DNA from: Allodiplogaster sudhausi
Lineage: Eukaryota; Nematoda; Chromadorea; Rhabditida; Diplogasteridae
NCBI GenBank assembly: GCA_945643635.1
Contig: CALZFC010000007.1
Span: 1,142,501-1,206,500 of the forward strand
DNA: 64,000 nucleotides
Reading direction: 5' to 3'
Every line of letters begins with the position of its first letter. Position 1 is the stretch's first letter. Shown one piece after another: positions 36,746 through 49,548 of the stretch. Made by a program: the position numbers and the translations under genes. Under the pieces are notes generated by a model. That model made no database searches and was not told where the DNA came from. It was given only the letters and a program-made list of their open reading frames with translations.

Positions 36746-38144
36746 TTTCATTTCAGAGAAAGGAATCAAAGGAAAGAGTCAATCTAGTTATCTAGCTATC
36801 TATAAATGCATTCGATTTAATTTAATTGGCTCAGACCTAGAACAAGCACAAAGGTTTTATAAATCTTACCATTAGCATGATTTCTCAGACACATCACAGT
36901 GCTTCTTAAGTCTCACTTATTGTTAGGGATTATCAAGAGACGCAAAATTTTGGAGACAGATAACAACGACAATGAGAACGCGAACACTGGACTTCTTGTG
37001 AAGACTAGGCTCAGAAAGAACAAACGGATACTCCTCGATTTCATTTCAAAAAATTGGAACAAAAGGCAAAGACGACGAAGAAATCTCATGAACGTCTTTC
37101 CCTCAGAAGAAGATAGTGTGAAATCATAAACAGATATAGCAAAGGTCGAAAACACAGCAAGCGTCAGCTGAATGGGAAATATCACACGCAGACAGCTACC
37201 AGAGTGAAAATTTGAAATATGAGTGAGGGAGAGAGATAGATAGATAGAGAGAGAGAGAGAGAAAGTACGCGAATCAGTAACAATCAAAGAAGATTCGATC
37301 CCACCATTGTTTTTTTTACTACCCGCTTATCATCACATCCGCAACCACGTGGAGTTCTCCGTTACACAAAGGACAGGCAAGTGACAGTGACGGTACGTGA
37401 GAGAGAGAGAAAGACAGCGGTGGAGAGGGAGGGTAGGAAGAGAGAGAAGGGGGAGTGACGGTTCGTTGGAGAGAGGACAGTGGAAAAGAAAAAATGAATG
37501 AAGCAAAACTCAAATCGATGCAATTTTAAAACTATAAACTTTCAAAAGTCTAACATGGAGTCGTTAGGAAAAGGCGGTCTTCTACAGTCTCCATGCAATC
37601 TCGTTCAGTACTCCAACCCTTTCCAAGTAAGCAGGCAAGGGCCACCCTTCCATCGCAAAGCGCAGTAAAGAAAGCCCTGATTGACATCTCGCCCCGCTCG
37701 CCCCTTCCTTCTTCCCCGTGAACCAGACTTGATATGCCTTCCAGCAGCCCCGACTCTCGAACAGACTTGTCTTTCTACAGAAGCAAGCTAACAATGTCAG
37801 TGTTTATTCGGGCAAGCAGATTCGCGTTGTTATCGGCCAAATCTACCTACTCAATTAAAACTCACAATTACATACTGTTAGCTCCTTCTAAGATTTTCAT
37901 AGTTGTAACTGCGTTGTAGAATAAAATGTGTAAATAAAAACAACACTACACTTGAAATGCATATGACATTAACAAAACATTCATTACAGAATAGAAAAGT
38001 ACTGTATAGCCTTCTTGCTACAAAGTATGCTAATCGTAGAGTAAGCAAAAGTAAAATCAAATCTTGTAAAACAGAGGGAGGGTGATGTTATTCTTCCTTT
38101 CTATCTTTTCTTCTCTCTCCCTCCCTCTTTCTCTCACTCTCTCC
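36746..38144. other. Intergenic region between TMEM41A and S-adenosylmethionine decarboxylase genes
   Basis: No recognised gene. It includes short GA tracts (37221-37262, 37398-37455). A 70-codon minus-strand frame at 37794-37582 is GC-richer than its surroundings but resembles no family I know and has no supporting splice partners. Confidence 0.45.
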
Positions 38145-40892
38145 TCAGTCGCTGCGTTCTCCTTCATCTTCGTCGGAAGAGAGGCTCACGTTGTTGGTCG
38201 CGGCCTTCTTGATGTAGTTGACGTAGACAAGAGTCTCGTCCGTCTGAAAACGGGATACATTATTGCGGTACCTTTTATTCTGCATATGCACAAAACCGAT
38301 AAATGAATTCTTGCTCGTCAAGAATGCAATTTGAAGAAGTTTAATCTGCAAGCAATAACCTCGAGGCGCACAAACTGGACGTTGGTTCTGCGGTAGCCGA
38401 GCAGCTCCCGCTCCCACAACTTCTGCTGGGCCTCGCGGGCGCGTCGGGAGTGCTCGTTAGAGAATATTGTCAGCAGAAACTTGTTCGGACTGAATAACTA
38501 GATTACTATTTCCGACATTCTACAGTTATCTTAGACTATTCTATAAAATGGTGCCGCAATATATAATAACATTAGATGCTGTGAATTAGCCAAAGAAATA
38601 AAACGAACCGGAAGCACTCGAGGACTCGTTTGGTTTGTGCGAAAAGGCACATCTCATCCTGATTTGTCTCGAAGCTCGCGTACGAGAAAGCGGGCTCTGG
38701 AGTCACGTGGATCGTCACGTACTTATCCTGCAATTTTAATCCACATACTTTTTTCTGCAATCCTCATGAAGTGCGCATCTTTTCCCAGTCTTCGTACCCC
38801 ACACCACATGCTCTCGTTTGATATTAGAGTCCCTAACCGTATCAGGGATGAGTCCATTCATACTGTATCCACAAGGATCAAAGAGTTCTTCGTGGACGAG
38901 TGTTCCTGGGGAAGGATTCCGCCGATCCCTGACTTCTGCAATGAAATTATCAATTTTTGGAATTTTGAACCCAGCTGAATAAGCACTAAAATTCTTTCTT
39001 TAATGTCCAAACCTCAGTACAATCCTTGCCATCGATGCAGACGTCTTTCGTGAAGACATCCAGCACGTCCAGGGGCATCTCTGTCATCAGTAATTCGAGT
39101 GTGTGATCCTATACCGATAATATTATTACACGTTCCGTAAGTGGTTTTTTTGCGAGCACACTAATAATGACGGCAAGACTTACAGGGCAGGACTGGGGAG
39201 CCTGGGGCAGTGACATTGTGTAGAGATACCAGCGGTCGCTCTTCATCGACCCGAGACAGTACGCAGCGCTGTCTGAAGAATGATGGAGAGAGAATAAATC
39301 AAAGATACTATCCGTCTCAGTCCCGAACCTTGGAAGAATCTGTCAAGGAAGTCGATCTCATTGTCGAAGCTTCGGTAGAGCTTTGGCTGCAGATCCGGGC
39401 GAGTGAAGTTCTTGCGAGAGTAGTACACATTCACTACCTGCAAGGAAAGCTGTCACTAGAATCCCCCTGTTAACTCTCCCATCTTCTACATTCTTTCCCC
39501 CCCCCATTCCTCTCTCTCTAACTCTCACCTTGTCCAGACCGGCGTACTTCTCTGCCAGCGAGAGCAGCGACTGGATGGTGGTGAGCAATTTGGTACGGCC
39601 GCATGTCTTGAGAATGATACGGCGATCCGACACGAAAAGGCTGCTCTCACTGTAAGATATAACAAATATCCGTAGTGCAAAAATGTTTATAAGATTTTTT
39701 TTTCATGAATGGGATAAAAATGATTAAGTGAAAACTATGCGCCCCAAGAAACTATTTTAAAGATTATTTTATGACCCACTTCCCGATGTCTTCACAATTC
39801 ATACAACGGAATGCTGCATTAGTCCCGTGTGATAAGCATAAAGCTGACGTCATCATTATAAAATTTCGCAACGCTACACTTAATCTCACGCATCTTGAAA
39901 CAGCGCCGTCAACCCTGAACTTTGACCCCTTATTCTCAGACAAAAGAGAGGAGTTGACGTTGACAGGACATGGTTCCATCGAGGAATGTCGAATCGCTTT
40001 TACAATCTTTTTACTATCAGAAATAAAGTGGAGTGGGAAGGGACCACAAGCTGTCTGCGAATGGCTGATGGTGAAGAACTCCTTATCACACCAGTCCCCC
40101 CCTTCCAACAATTCTCTGACTTGATTGAAAAAGTGAACAGTTCTACTCTCCCCGGCAGACGAGAAAACTCGAGGTCCTACACAGTATTACACCTCATGGA
40201 CTTATCTCTTCACCAGCTTAAAACAGCAAATTTGCTTCCCCGTTCCAAGTGTTCAGGTAACCTCTTTATATATTTACTCTCTCCCATGCTCAAAACCGCC
40301 CTCCAGTCTAGTAGATGTATAAACTTTGTGATGTATACTCTTCAATGCCCTTCTATCTCGGACAACTATGATAGAAGTGATAACCGTTTGCTTTTCATAA
40401 CATGGGAAACATGTGGAGAGCGGGCACTGCTAGATCAAGGTGGTCATAGAAATGAACTCGCTAACATTATCAATCAGACTACATTTGTGATGGGTGTAAG
40501 AGGGTGAAGAGGATATTAAGAGCAAGAGAGGGAGAGAAGAGAGAAGGCCCAGAAAGAAACCTGAGCACGTAGCTGTCCATGTGCTCGTTGCTGCCACTGT
40601 GGAGAATGCGACAAGCGGCCAGCTCGAGCAGCGCGTCCCACGCGGAACGCGGAATGGCGCGGAGATTTCCGCCCTCGCCGTCCTCGTCCGAGCCGTGGCG
40701 GCCAAACCAAATCTCCAGAAGCTTCTCTGCTCCTGCAATCAAATGGCAAATAGCGATGACTGTAATCCAGAACGTTCTAAATACCGTATCTACGTACATC
40801 ACAAGAAAAGGCAAACCTTCGAAGAAGTAGTCAGGAGCAACATCGACGATGACCTTGTCGGGAGCGAGAATAATTGCAGTCTCGGCAGGCAT
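38145..40892 (-). CDS. smd-1: S-adenosylmethionine decarboxylase proenzyme, frame break in exon 7
   Basis: Pyruvoyl enzyme of polyamine synthesis that decarboxylates S-adenosylmethionine for spermidine formation. Minus-strand exons: 40892-40817, 40732-40561, 39649-39529, 39437-39329, 39272-39184, 39108-39013, 38935-38838, 38727-38609, 38489-38360, 38243-38145; about 369 residues. Family features: FFEGAEKLLEIWF with the catalytic Glu residues, the self-cleavage site VLSESSLFVS (cut before Ser-85), KTCG, YYSRKNF and ITPEP-type HVTPEPAFSY. Cleavage gives a small beta and a large alpha chain with an N-terminal pyruvoyl group. In exon 7 the frame changes: the first part reads KSGIGGILP and the rest reads PGTLVHEELFDPCGYSMNG one base out of register, at a run of four G on the plus strand (38908-38911). 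Every other junction is intact, so this is either a homopolymer error or a recent mutation. A splice acceptor lies 5 bases before the ATG. Confidence 0.93.
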
Positions 40893-40897
40893 TTTTC

Positions 40898-40899
40898 CT
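40898..40899 (-). promoter_or_regulatory. Predicted trans-splice acceptor, S-adenosylmethionine decarboxylase
   Basis: Minus-strand AATTTAG is followed by GAAAA and the ATG at 40892, a 5-base leader typical of nematode spliced-leader sites. Confidence 0.6.
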
Positions 40900-41976
40900 A
40901 AATTCTACTTTTTGCTAGACATATTTAGACTTCAACCGGCTCTCTTTTCTTATATAAAATGCTTTTCCTTTAGAAAATCCTCGAATACTGAAATACCGAC
41001 AGGACTTGTATTGATTTCCTTAAGAAACTTTTAGAGGAACCCAACAAATGTGATCCAATCCTGGTCTTACCCAGTCCTTTTCCTGCCTTCTTCTGTCTGC
41101 AATCTAGCAGCTGCTAGCAGTCGTGGTTGAAGCAACAGAAGTTGAAGATGTCGTTGATTGTAATTTAGTTTGCGTGCCTTGAAGGGACGCTAAGGAGGTC
41201 GGAGATGGAGCACAAGAATCACCTCCTTGTGCTCAGGCATACAACGGTCCTGCAAAACAGTCTCTTTGTAACTGTCACAGTCAACCAGCCAACTCATGTC
41301 CACCTAATACATACACCTAATTAACCATCCAGCAAGGGCTGATCCGACAATTATAATGTTCAAACTGCCAAATTGTCCCGTCATCCCCCCCCCTCCTACT
41401 TCCGCCCCCATTGCTAGTAAACAGTGATAACATTAGAGAGCAGAAGATGCTTATTATATTTCAAAAAGAACAGGAATTTCTGCTGGCTTGTTATTCCTTT
41501 GCAAACTTTCAAAAAACATATTTTCCCGATGGAATGGTCCCCCTCCCCACCCTCCTCTGTGAGCACCATATGGCCGACCAGCTGAACACTTGTGCTCTTC
41601 ATAAACATTACAACGACCATTCCGACGAGGATTCACCCTTTCATCTAGCACGAAAGCTTTCTACTCTTCTTTCCGAGTATCCTCCAGCAAACAACTTTCA
41701 AACTTCTCCTCTCTCTCTCTCTTTATCTCTCACTCTCTCTCCCAGTTACCCTTCTCACGTAGCAACGACTGGGCTAGAAAGTTTGACTTCTCCCTTTCTC
41801 GTGCGTCATTACTGGTTGAGATGGGCAGAAGTTCCCAAGACGACAGGACAAGGACACAATTTACCATGGGGGTTTTCAAGAAGATAAGAGGTGAAAGTAT
41901 ACTATGGAGTACAGATAACGAACGAGCTCTAGTGGTAGAGTGTAGTGAAGACAATATAGATCGGAGTGAGACAGAG

Positions 41977-42026
<50 letters not shown>

Positions 42027-42950
42027 GATGCATAATAGAGCCGACAAGGGAGAAAACAGCTGTTGGGGCATAGAACGCCGTTTCTCTTCTTCGTCACATG
42101 GCGTTCCCCTTCTTCTTACTTAATCATTCAGACCAGTATGAGAGTTAATTTTAAGACCCGAGAGGGCGGAAAACAGAGAGAAGGAAAGAGAGACAGAGAG
42201 TGAAGACTGGAGTCATGTTCCAGGAAAGAAGAGAAAGGCTTGCGTGAATGAACAGAGCCCAGCTGAGAACTGAGATGCATCAGCTGATGAGAGTGGACAA
42301 TCCAATCTTTTCCTCCCTCTTCCTCATCAACTGGAAATGTCAATGGAAAACAAGAAAAAGACAATGGTGCAAAATACAGAAGGAAACGTCAAAAAGGATG
42401 GAATACCTGAACAGGAAGGGATAGAGAAAGAAATAAAGAGAGGGAAAGACACTCCAAAAAGGAGGAAGAAAAAAAGAGAACTTCGGGACAAGGTCTCCGT
42501 TGCTAGCCAAAAACAAGGGCTTTTCTCAATCTATAAACTCCCTTGCATAACCACCGCTCGCTCCATTTTTCGAAAAAGGCAATGCATAATAGAAAAAGGA
42601 AAAAAAAACTCTGAAAGGAAGCCCATATTAGAATAACAAAATGACAAAAACGTCATTCAATGGCAGTGCTGAAATAGTGCCTGTCTCTGAACTTGGGCCG
42701 GGGGGTTACAATGTGAAAAATTAACAAACCCAGGCAGTTATAAAATGAAAAATGGCCATCCCGGGGGTCTACAAAGTGTTCCGGGTCTACGGCCCGGGGG
42801 TTACAACCCTCTCATGGATCAGACCTATTTCAGCTCTGTTCAATGGCCTGTTTCCTTCTCATAATATCTTCTGGCATACATATATGCAATAACCACTCCT
42901 CTGTCCAATCCATGAGGTGCTTCATCCTTTCTAACCTTGTGCCTTAGGCG
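40900..42950. other. Intergenic region, no gene recognised
   Basis: Upstream of the decarboxylase gene. It contains a CT tract near 41708-41742, a GA tract at 41980-42025, and a GC-rich block (42695-42805) in which CCCGGGGGTTACAA-like strings recur. Several open frames of 60-158 codons occur, but none shows a recognisable motif or a supported exon structure. Confidence 0.45.
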
Positions 42951-44947
42951 TCAGCGATAGCGTTCCTTGTAGTCCTCGGCCTCTGCGAGAAAGACAATGT
43001 CCTCCGAGGAGGGCAGGGCGGAGAGCGAGAGAAGCGCGAGCAGGAGAGAGAAGGCGATGCCCTGCACGTTTGACACGGCAGGAGAGGAACCGCAAATTGG
43101 CAAACCTGAAAAACACATGTAAAAATAAACTTGGCCTCGTTATATGTAAGGCTTGCTAGAAAGACCTAAATTTGCTTATATGTTTGTGCATGGCTATCAA
43201 CTTATAAGATAAATGAAGGAGATTTTTTCTTCACGTCTACAAGTAAGACATAATAGTGAGTCTTTGCACAAACCTTCCCCTTAAATATCCCCCACAACAA
43301 AAATAAGGGTGGAAGTTGATAAGATTGGGACCTGTTGATAGTGTTTACCTCACCACAACAAAGAGTATGAAGAGTCTCTGCCTTTGCCCAACACCTACTA
43401 AACCAATAGAGTTATTACGTCAAACTACTTCTTGGAATAACCTTGACAAATGTCGTTGTGAATTAAACCCCCGGTCCAAGAATACAGAAAGTAAGAATTC
43501 TTTACACGTGAACCGAATAGAACTGCGTGTTAGTTATCACTTATAACTCGATCCCCTTTTACAACTGAGTACTTGGTTCTTTGATGCACAAAGGTGATAA
43601 GCGTCACTCTTAAACTTCTAATTCTCTTTTTTTCTATGTAGCATAGTTCTTTCTCTCTCTTTCTCTCCACGAATCGCAATAAAAAGCGTTCGCTTCAATG
43701 ACAGAATTTGAAGGAACCGATAAGTGGGGGGTCGGGAGAAGGAGAAAAAGGAAAGGGAGGAAGGAATCGACGGCAAGCAAAGAATGGAAGAGGAAAGGAG
43801 ATGCATGAAAAGAGAGGATAGAAAGTTTGGGAAGAAAAGTGGGAGGAGGGAGCCAAGGGGGAGGAGAGGGATATGGGGATAGAAAAAGAATGAGGGGAGT
43901 GAGGGGAGCGCAAGAGATAACAGAAGCATGCGGTCTGTGAAAGACGGACGTGACTCTGCACAAGGGCCGGGACGTCCCCGGTCTTATCCCACTCGACTCT
44001 GTTCCATGCATCATACTCTCTGTTCTCTGTTCTGTTTCTATATCTCCTTCGTTCGCTCCCCTTCTCTCTCTCTCCGTTCTCTCTTATCCTTTTGCTCCAT
44101 GTTTCCGTCTTCTTCTTTCTCTCCCTTGTAACACGCCCCCTTCACAGCCCCAGTCCTTCTTCACTTTTCTTCTCCTTGATTTTGACGATGACGAAAAGAT
44201 TTCCGAGATAGCGGCAAATAACAGCATTGCTTTCGCTATCCTTATCGAATCTGGACATCAAATGCAAGCGGATCGTGGATAAAAGGAGGAAAACCGCATA
44301 GATAACGAACGAAAGGACTAAAATAAAAAAGGAGACACGAACCACGATATCGGAGGGGGGGGGGATGGTCACACTGTTAAACTAACTTATGGTCATAAAC
44401 GCTCGAGACGCTTGTACACTTCATAATGTGAACCCATGCAGGGCACGTGGTGTTAAGGCGACACTTAGAGAAGATTTTAGTGTGGCGTCCGGACATTGAC
44501 TAATCTTAAGAAACGTTACAGTATTTGCACTTCTGCGTCATTCCACACTAAATAAAAGCATAGTTACGGTTACACTAAATTACGACGCCATGTAAAAAAA
44601 TTTTAGTGCAGTATCATATCTGGCATATACGGTACAACTAAATAAAAATACGCTCCCAATTTTGAAATTTGAGAACTCATTACACGAATTCTTTCAAACT
44701 GTACTTTTATCTAAGTGTCGCATTTGCACTGCGCTAACTCTCCGTGAGGGTCCAGATCTGCGGGTTCAGAGAAGCCCAGCAAAAAGAAAGATAAGCTAGT
44801 TAGAGCAAAAATGAAAGATCGAAGATCAAACCTTGAGAAGATCGTCGACTAAACGACGAAAACACGGTGAGGAAGAGTCAACTTGGCGTGGAGTCGCGCG
44901 TCTCTGACAGCAGCCAGGGCGCGACCTGCAAAAGGACAGCACATCAT
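42951..44947 (-). CDS. Hypothetical 78-residue single-span membrane protein
   Basis: Two minus-strand exons, 44947-44866 and 43105-42951, join in phase (donor C|GTGTTT, acceptor TTTTTCAG). The start reads MMCCPFAGRALAAVRDARLH; the 5' boundary is doubtful because a perfect acceptor TTTTGCAG lies inside this stretch at 44926, so the true first exon may be further upstream. The second exon encodes a hydrophobic segment (GIAFSLLLALLSLSALPS) and an acidic/basic tail ending EDYKERYR. The second exon is convincing as coding sequence; the whole model is not certain. I do not recognise a family; a small organelle or endoplasmic-reticulum membrane protein is possible. Confidence 0.4.
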
Positions 44948-46273
44948 TATGAGGAATACACCCACATCTCACTGTGGGCATCAGCGATTCTTTTGATTAA
45001 ATTCAAATAATTTAATTTATAACTTAGGTGAGGCATGATTAAAGAAAGGAGGGTAGGAAAAGTAAGTATATAGCAATATAGCGGAGAATGATCTAGGGAG
45101 CGAGTGAACCACAACCGTACGCGCCCAGTGAGCTGCTCTAGTATGACAGGCCACAACCGGGGCACTCCTCTTATCGTCTTAGCTGGTTACGCTGCTGCTG
45201 CGCTCTCTCCGATCACAACCGCCTTTCTTTTTGCAGCTCTCTCTTTCTCTCTCTCTCTCTCTTTATATTTTTCTCTTTATCTCTCCCTCTCTTTCTCTCT
45301 CTCTCTCTCTCTCTATCCTTCTTCTTGCAACCTTTTCCTCTTTTCCTTTCTTTCATGGGCTACTTCCGCCGAATATATGCATTAAGATTCGCTATGAGAC
45401 TTCCGCAAAAGAAGGGTAGATATATGCAGCTGGTATGCAACGTGCATCAGCAGCTAACATGGATAGTGACAGCTTAATGCGATGTTATTCTCTACAAGGC
45501 AGAACGAAGGAAAAAACATAAATAAGAGGAAATTAATGGAATTCAGACACAGCAATACAACTGACACTGATAACAAGGTGAATCACGAAAAATAAAGCGG
45601 CCGCAGGCAAATTTTTATTTCAAATTAAATTACCTCTCTTTTATAGTCCACGCGAGAAAATTGCGGGAGTTTTTGAAAGTATTTACGGTTTATCATTTTC
45701 ACAAGGCCGTAACGGATTACTCTGTTGTTTTCCGAGTTGGACTGGCTTTTTTTTTCGATTGTACTTTGGTTCTATAGTGGTTTCGGTTTCTCGAGTTTCC
45801 TTAGCTTTTCTTTTAAGACCGCGTTTTTCCTCCTCTTCTCAGCAAGGATATCTGTGAGAATGTCTTAGACGTCTGTTGTCAAGCAGTGGTTGCGTGCCCT
45901 TGTCTCATTGATTGCGTCTCCGTTGCTTAGTGTTCGTCACGCCGCCTTCTCTTCCATCTAGTGCGAGATTGTTCATTTTACTTCACTTTTACTCTCCTAG
46001 TTCTAGTACCCGTAGCTTATTCAGACGCTATCAACGCGTTCTTTGTTTTTGTCCTCATTCACTTTGGAGAGATAAAGGGCTTTCAATAACTGTACACGAT
46101 ACTGGTTTTTATGGAGGCGGTGTTGTGAAGAAAGAGGCGTCCTTATCGACCGCACATACTTCCTTTTCTCACTGCTGTCGCCCTCTTGCTATAGTGATTA
46201 TTAGCTGTTGCATTTAGAAGCCTCTTTGTTACATTTCCTCTCTAACTTGTTTTCCAGTCTCCTTGCGGTCGTA
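44948..46273. other. Region upstream of the FKBP gene
   Basis: Divergent spacer between the minus-strand hypothetical protein and the plus-strand FKBP gene. It has a CT tract at 45237-45315. No other coding exon was identified. Confidence 0.5.
46256..46257 (+). promoter_or_regulatory. Predicted trans-splice acceptor, FKBP gene
   Basis: TTTTCCAG ends here, 16 bases before the FKBP start codon, with no coding exon upstream; consistent with spliced-leader addition or a 5' untranslated intron. Confidence 0.55.
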
Positions 46274-46779
46274 ATGCCAGTCGAGATCACCACTGTCAAG
46301 GAGGGCGACCAGTCCAGCTTCCCCAAGACTGGCCAGACCATCACTTGCCACTACGTCCTCACTCTCGAGAATGGCAAAAAGGTTCGCTCTTGTCTTTCTC
46401 CATCCGTATTCATGATGTCGAAATTTCGGAGCAGTTCAGAAAGTCATTCTTTTTAGGTGGACAGCTCGCGCGACCGCGGAGATCCATTCAAGTTCAAGCT
46501 CGGCAAAGGAGAAGTCATCAAGGGCTGGGACCAAGGCATCGCTCAGGTTTGTCTCCCTATTTGGCCATATGCTTTGTAAACATATCGATGAAGTGTCATA
46601 TTTTTTGTCTCCTGTATTCAATCATATTCTGGATAAGATCTCGTTTTGAGATGTCGAAGGGGCAGCGCGCGACGCTGAAGATCAGCCCGGACCTCGGCTA
46701 CGGCGCGGCCGGCGTCCAAGGCGCAATCCCCGGCAACGCCACTCTGATCTTCGACGTGGAGCTGCTCGGCTTCAACTGA
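46274..46779 (+). CDS. fkb-2: FKBP12-type peptidyl-prolyl cis-trans isomerase
   Basis: Cytosolic proline isomerase of the FK506-binding family. Three exons (46274-46381, 46457-46546, 46651-46779) give 108 residues, exactly the usual length of FKBP12, with no signal or extra domain. Conserved positions visible include [29 protein letters not shown] with the pocket Trp, and [10 protein letters not shown] with the pocket Tyr. The position of the pocket Phe in GKKF is Val here (KKVDSS), which may alter drug affinity. The end of the protein, [11 protein letters not shown], fits the final strand. The neighbours are on the opposite strand, so it is transcribed alone. The symbol follows the C. elegans single-domain FKBP and is a best guess between close paralogues. 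Confidence 0.95.
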
Positions 46780-47404
46780 GAGGATGCTTCTTCTGTGTGT
46801 GCATAAAGTGGCAGACAAGGCCAAATAGCAGACATTACAACGTCGCCTTTCTGATTGTTCTAGCAAATTCCATCTCTGTGATCAATCGACTCCAAGCCAT
46901 AATGGCTCACTTATATCTTATTGATGTTTCAGAGAAATATAAGAATGATAATTTATTGTAACCATAGCCACAGCGTGGCTGTGACAGGATAAAGAATGGT
47001 TTGTTTTACTTCATCGGGTCGGGTCAACTCTCGTACAAAATGAGCAGATAATGGACAAAACCGTTCACAGTAAGCAATAACAAATGATTATGGTCCAAGG
47101 GTAAAATAAGGCATGTAATGTCTGGAATATTGCCAGGGCATCCTCTCGAGACAAAGCTTTAGCTTTTAAACAAGCCCAACAGTTTGAACTGTGCAATATC
47201 AATTTCATCCGCAATTAACCGGTGGTATAGCTACTTGAGGCTACGGTAAGTGATCAGACTGAGTAAGGAGTAAAAGTGAGCAACATCTAGTAATCAGTAG
47301 TATTGATAGCAGTGCTAAAATAAACGGAGAAATGTCAAGTAATAGAAATGTAGAATGAATGGCATGGGATAGATGGTGCCATCCCAGTATGGACATGAAT
47401 GAAC
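46780..47404. other. Convergent 3' spacer between FKBP and URI genes
   Basis: AT-rich sequence with no coding signal, holding the 3' ends of the plus-strand FKBP and minus-strand URI transcripts. Confidence 0.5.
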
Positions 47405-49263
47405 TTATTCTGCCCGCTGCATCCGTTGCAGTTTGAATCGCGAGATGCGCCGCGGGGGCTCGTCGGCTGGCTCGTAAACGGGCGCCGGCTCCGGCTTCTT
47501 CAAAGAACACTTATTCATTTAACTGCAACTAAATCGACGGTCAACAATCCATGGAACTAGAAAACAGTTTTCTTATTCAGCAAGATATATCCTTATCTCG
47601 TCTATCGTCTATGTTCTTAAATAAAGTAAAGTAAGGAACGAACGGACATTTCTTTCAACAACTTCGCCAGAAAATGCGTTCCCAGCAGGCAATATCACCG
47701 TCTTCTTCTCATTATTCATCTCCTCGACGGCCTAGAACGATGGTTGGTGGATAAGACGCCGAGAAAGTTGGAGACCCAAAAAGGGCAACCCTTCATAAAA
47801 AAGATGTAATACTTTTAAAAATATTGTCCATTTCTCTGCGAACCTTTTGGTCGATGGGTGACTCTTCGGACTTGTTGCGTAAGATCGATCGAGAAGGAGG
47901 CGACGGCTGCTCCGTCTGATCATCCACCGACGAACTCTGTAATTCCATTTTCTCTTTAATATATTCATAACGCCGAAAATCTCCCAACCAAACGTTCCAC
48001 AACAATTAAGCAACCTCAAAATAGGTATTTTTACATTTTTGTCTAACAGTAAGGTGAATGAACACATAAACTGAGTAAGCTTGATGACCTGAACGGGGTC
48101 AGACTCGAGATTCTTCTTGAAGCGAACTGATCTCTTGTGCTTCAGGCGAGGACCACTGCCGGTTGCTGAGAAGCAATTCAACTTCAAAGGCATATAACGT
48201 GGTGAAAAATATATGACCCCTCGGATTTCTTTAAATAATTATATCTACATATTTTCTTGAGTCTCTTTTACCGGAAACTAAGAGGAATTCTGCAGAGAAG
48301 CCAATGTTCGAGTGGCCAAAATAGATTCTCTGGCTATTTCTTTAAAGGAGAACATGTGATTGTGCGAACTCAATCATTATTGATATTGACTAAAGCGTGC
48401 CTCAACTAATATGATTGTATGTATGACTCACTCACCATGGCTGTTGATGACAACTTCTTTCTCATCCACCACGACCATTTCTCTCTTCTTCTTCTCTTCT
48501 CTCGTCTTCTCTTTTGGTGGTGAGTTCTCGGCGTCCTCTTTTCCAGGTTCTGCCTCTTCTTCTTCTTCTTCTTCTGCTATCGACGTCTCGGGCTCTTCGT
48601 CGTCGGAGTCTACTCTGAAATGAAAGAAAATGAATGGGAGAGAGAAAGAAGAGAGAATAAAACAGATGAGAAAAATACAATGAAGAAGAAGGAGAGAACG
48701 AATGAGAGAGAGAGAGAAAAGGTTTGTGAGTGAGAGAGGACGATGGTGAATAGAGAGATAAAAGACTGGACGACGAAGATAACACGTGAAAAATATGAAA
48801 GGGACCAGATGTACTAATATCATGCCGGATGTAACACTGCATGTTAATCCATTTCTTGATGAACCCCCAAAAGAAAGGCCGGGTTCTCAAGAGAGGGGCA
48901 GGGGCGGCCGAATGGTAAGCGGATACAGCAAACTCTGCTCATCCTTTCAGACCATCAGAATGGCAGCGCCCAAGCACAGAGAGAGAACAGTTGCTGTCAA
49001 CAAAGGTTTTGAAACGTGAGTATGATGGGATGGGGGGTATTAGGGGGCACGCGGGTGGTGGGGGCAAACGAGGCAGTTCTCCGGGCTTTCCGCGCGAGAC
49101 CGGATCAACTGCGCTTGGGCAACACACGCCAAACAGTCTACAGCTAGAGAGAAAAGAGAGAGAGTGAGACCTATACATCATAAGCTGCTAGCTGGAGTGA
49201 AATAGTGCATGAAAAAGAGGCAGCTTAATTGATAGAGATCGACAGGAAGATCGAGAGAGAGAA

Positions 49264-49323
<60 letters not shown>

Positions 49324-49510
49324 CACTGACAGAATTCGAAAGAGCGAAGTAAGCTGTTCACAGGAAGAAGCTAGCATGAGAAGCGAGAAAGATCGAAGAA
49401 ACGAAAAAGGCGCATTTAGGAAGACTTCCCGGTGCCTCGGCCGGCAAACACAAGTAGAGAACTCTTTCACAGAGTGAGTCAGGGAGAGGAACAGGAGAGA
49501 GAGAGAGAAC

Positions 49511-49548
<38 letters not shown>

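Noticed and set aside
37582..37794. 70-codon minus-strand frame, GC-richer than surroundings
   Set aside because: No recognisable motif or consistent partner exon; possibly an old repeat fragment.
39771..40507. Open frames of 117 and 173 codons on the plus strand, and 115 codons on the minus strand
   Set aside because: They lie inside intron 2 of the S-adenosylmethionine decarboxylase gene, overlap each other in several frames, and show no recognisable motif.
41411..41887. 158-codon plus-strand frame
   Set aside because: Its second half runs through a CT tract and the first half has no recognisable family pattern.
48880..48960. tRNA-like string GGCGGCCGAATGGTAAGCGG
   Set aside because: An A-box-like pattern is visible but there is no B box at the expected distance downstream.
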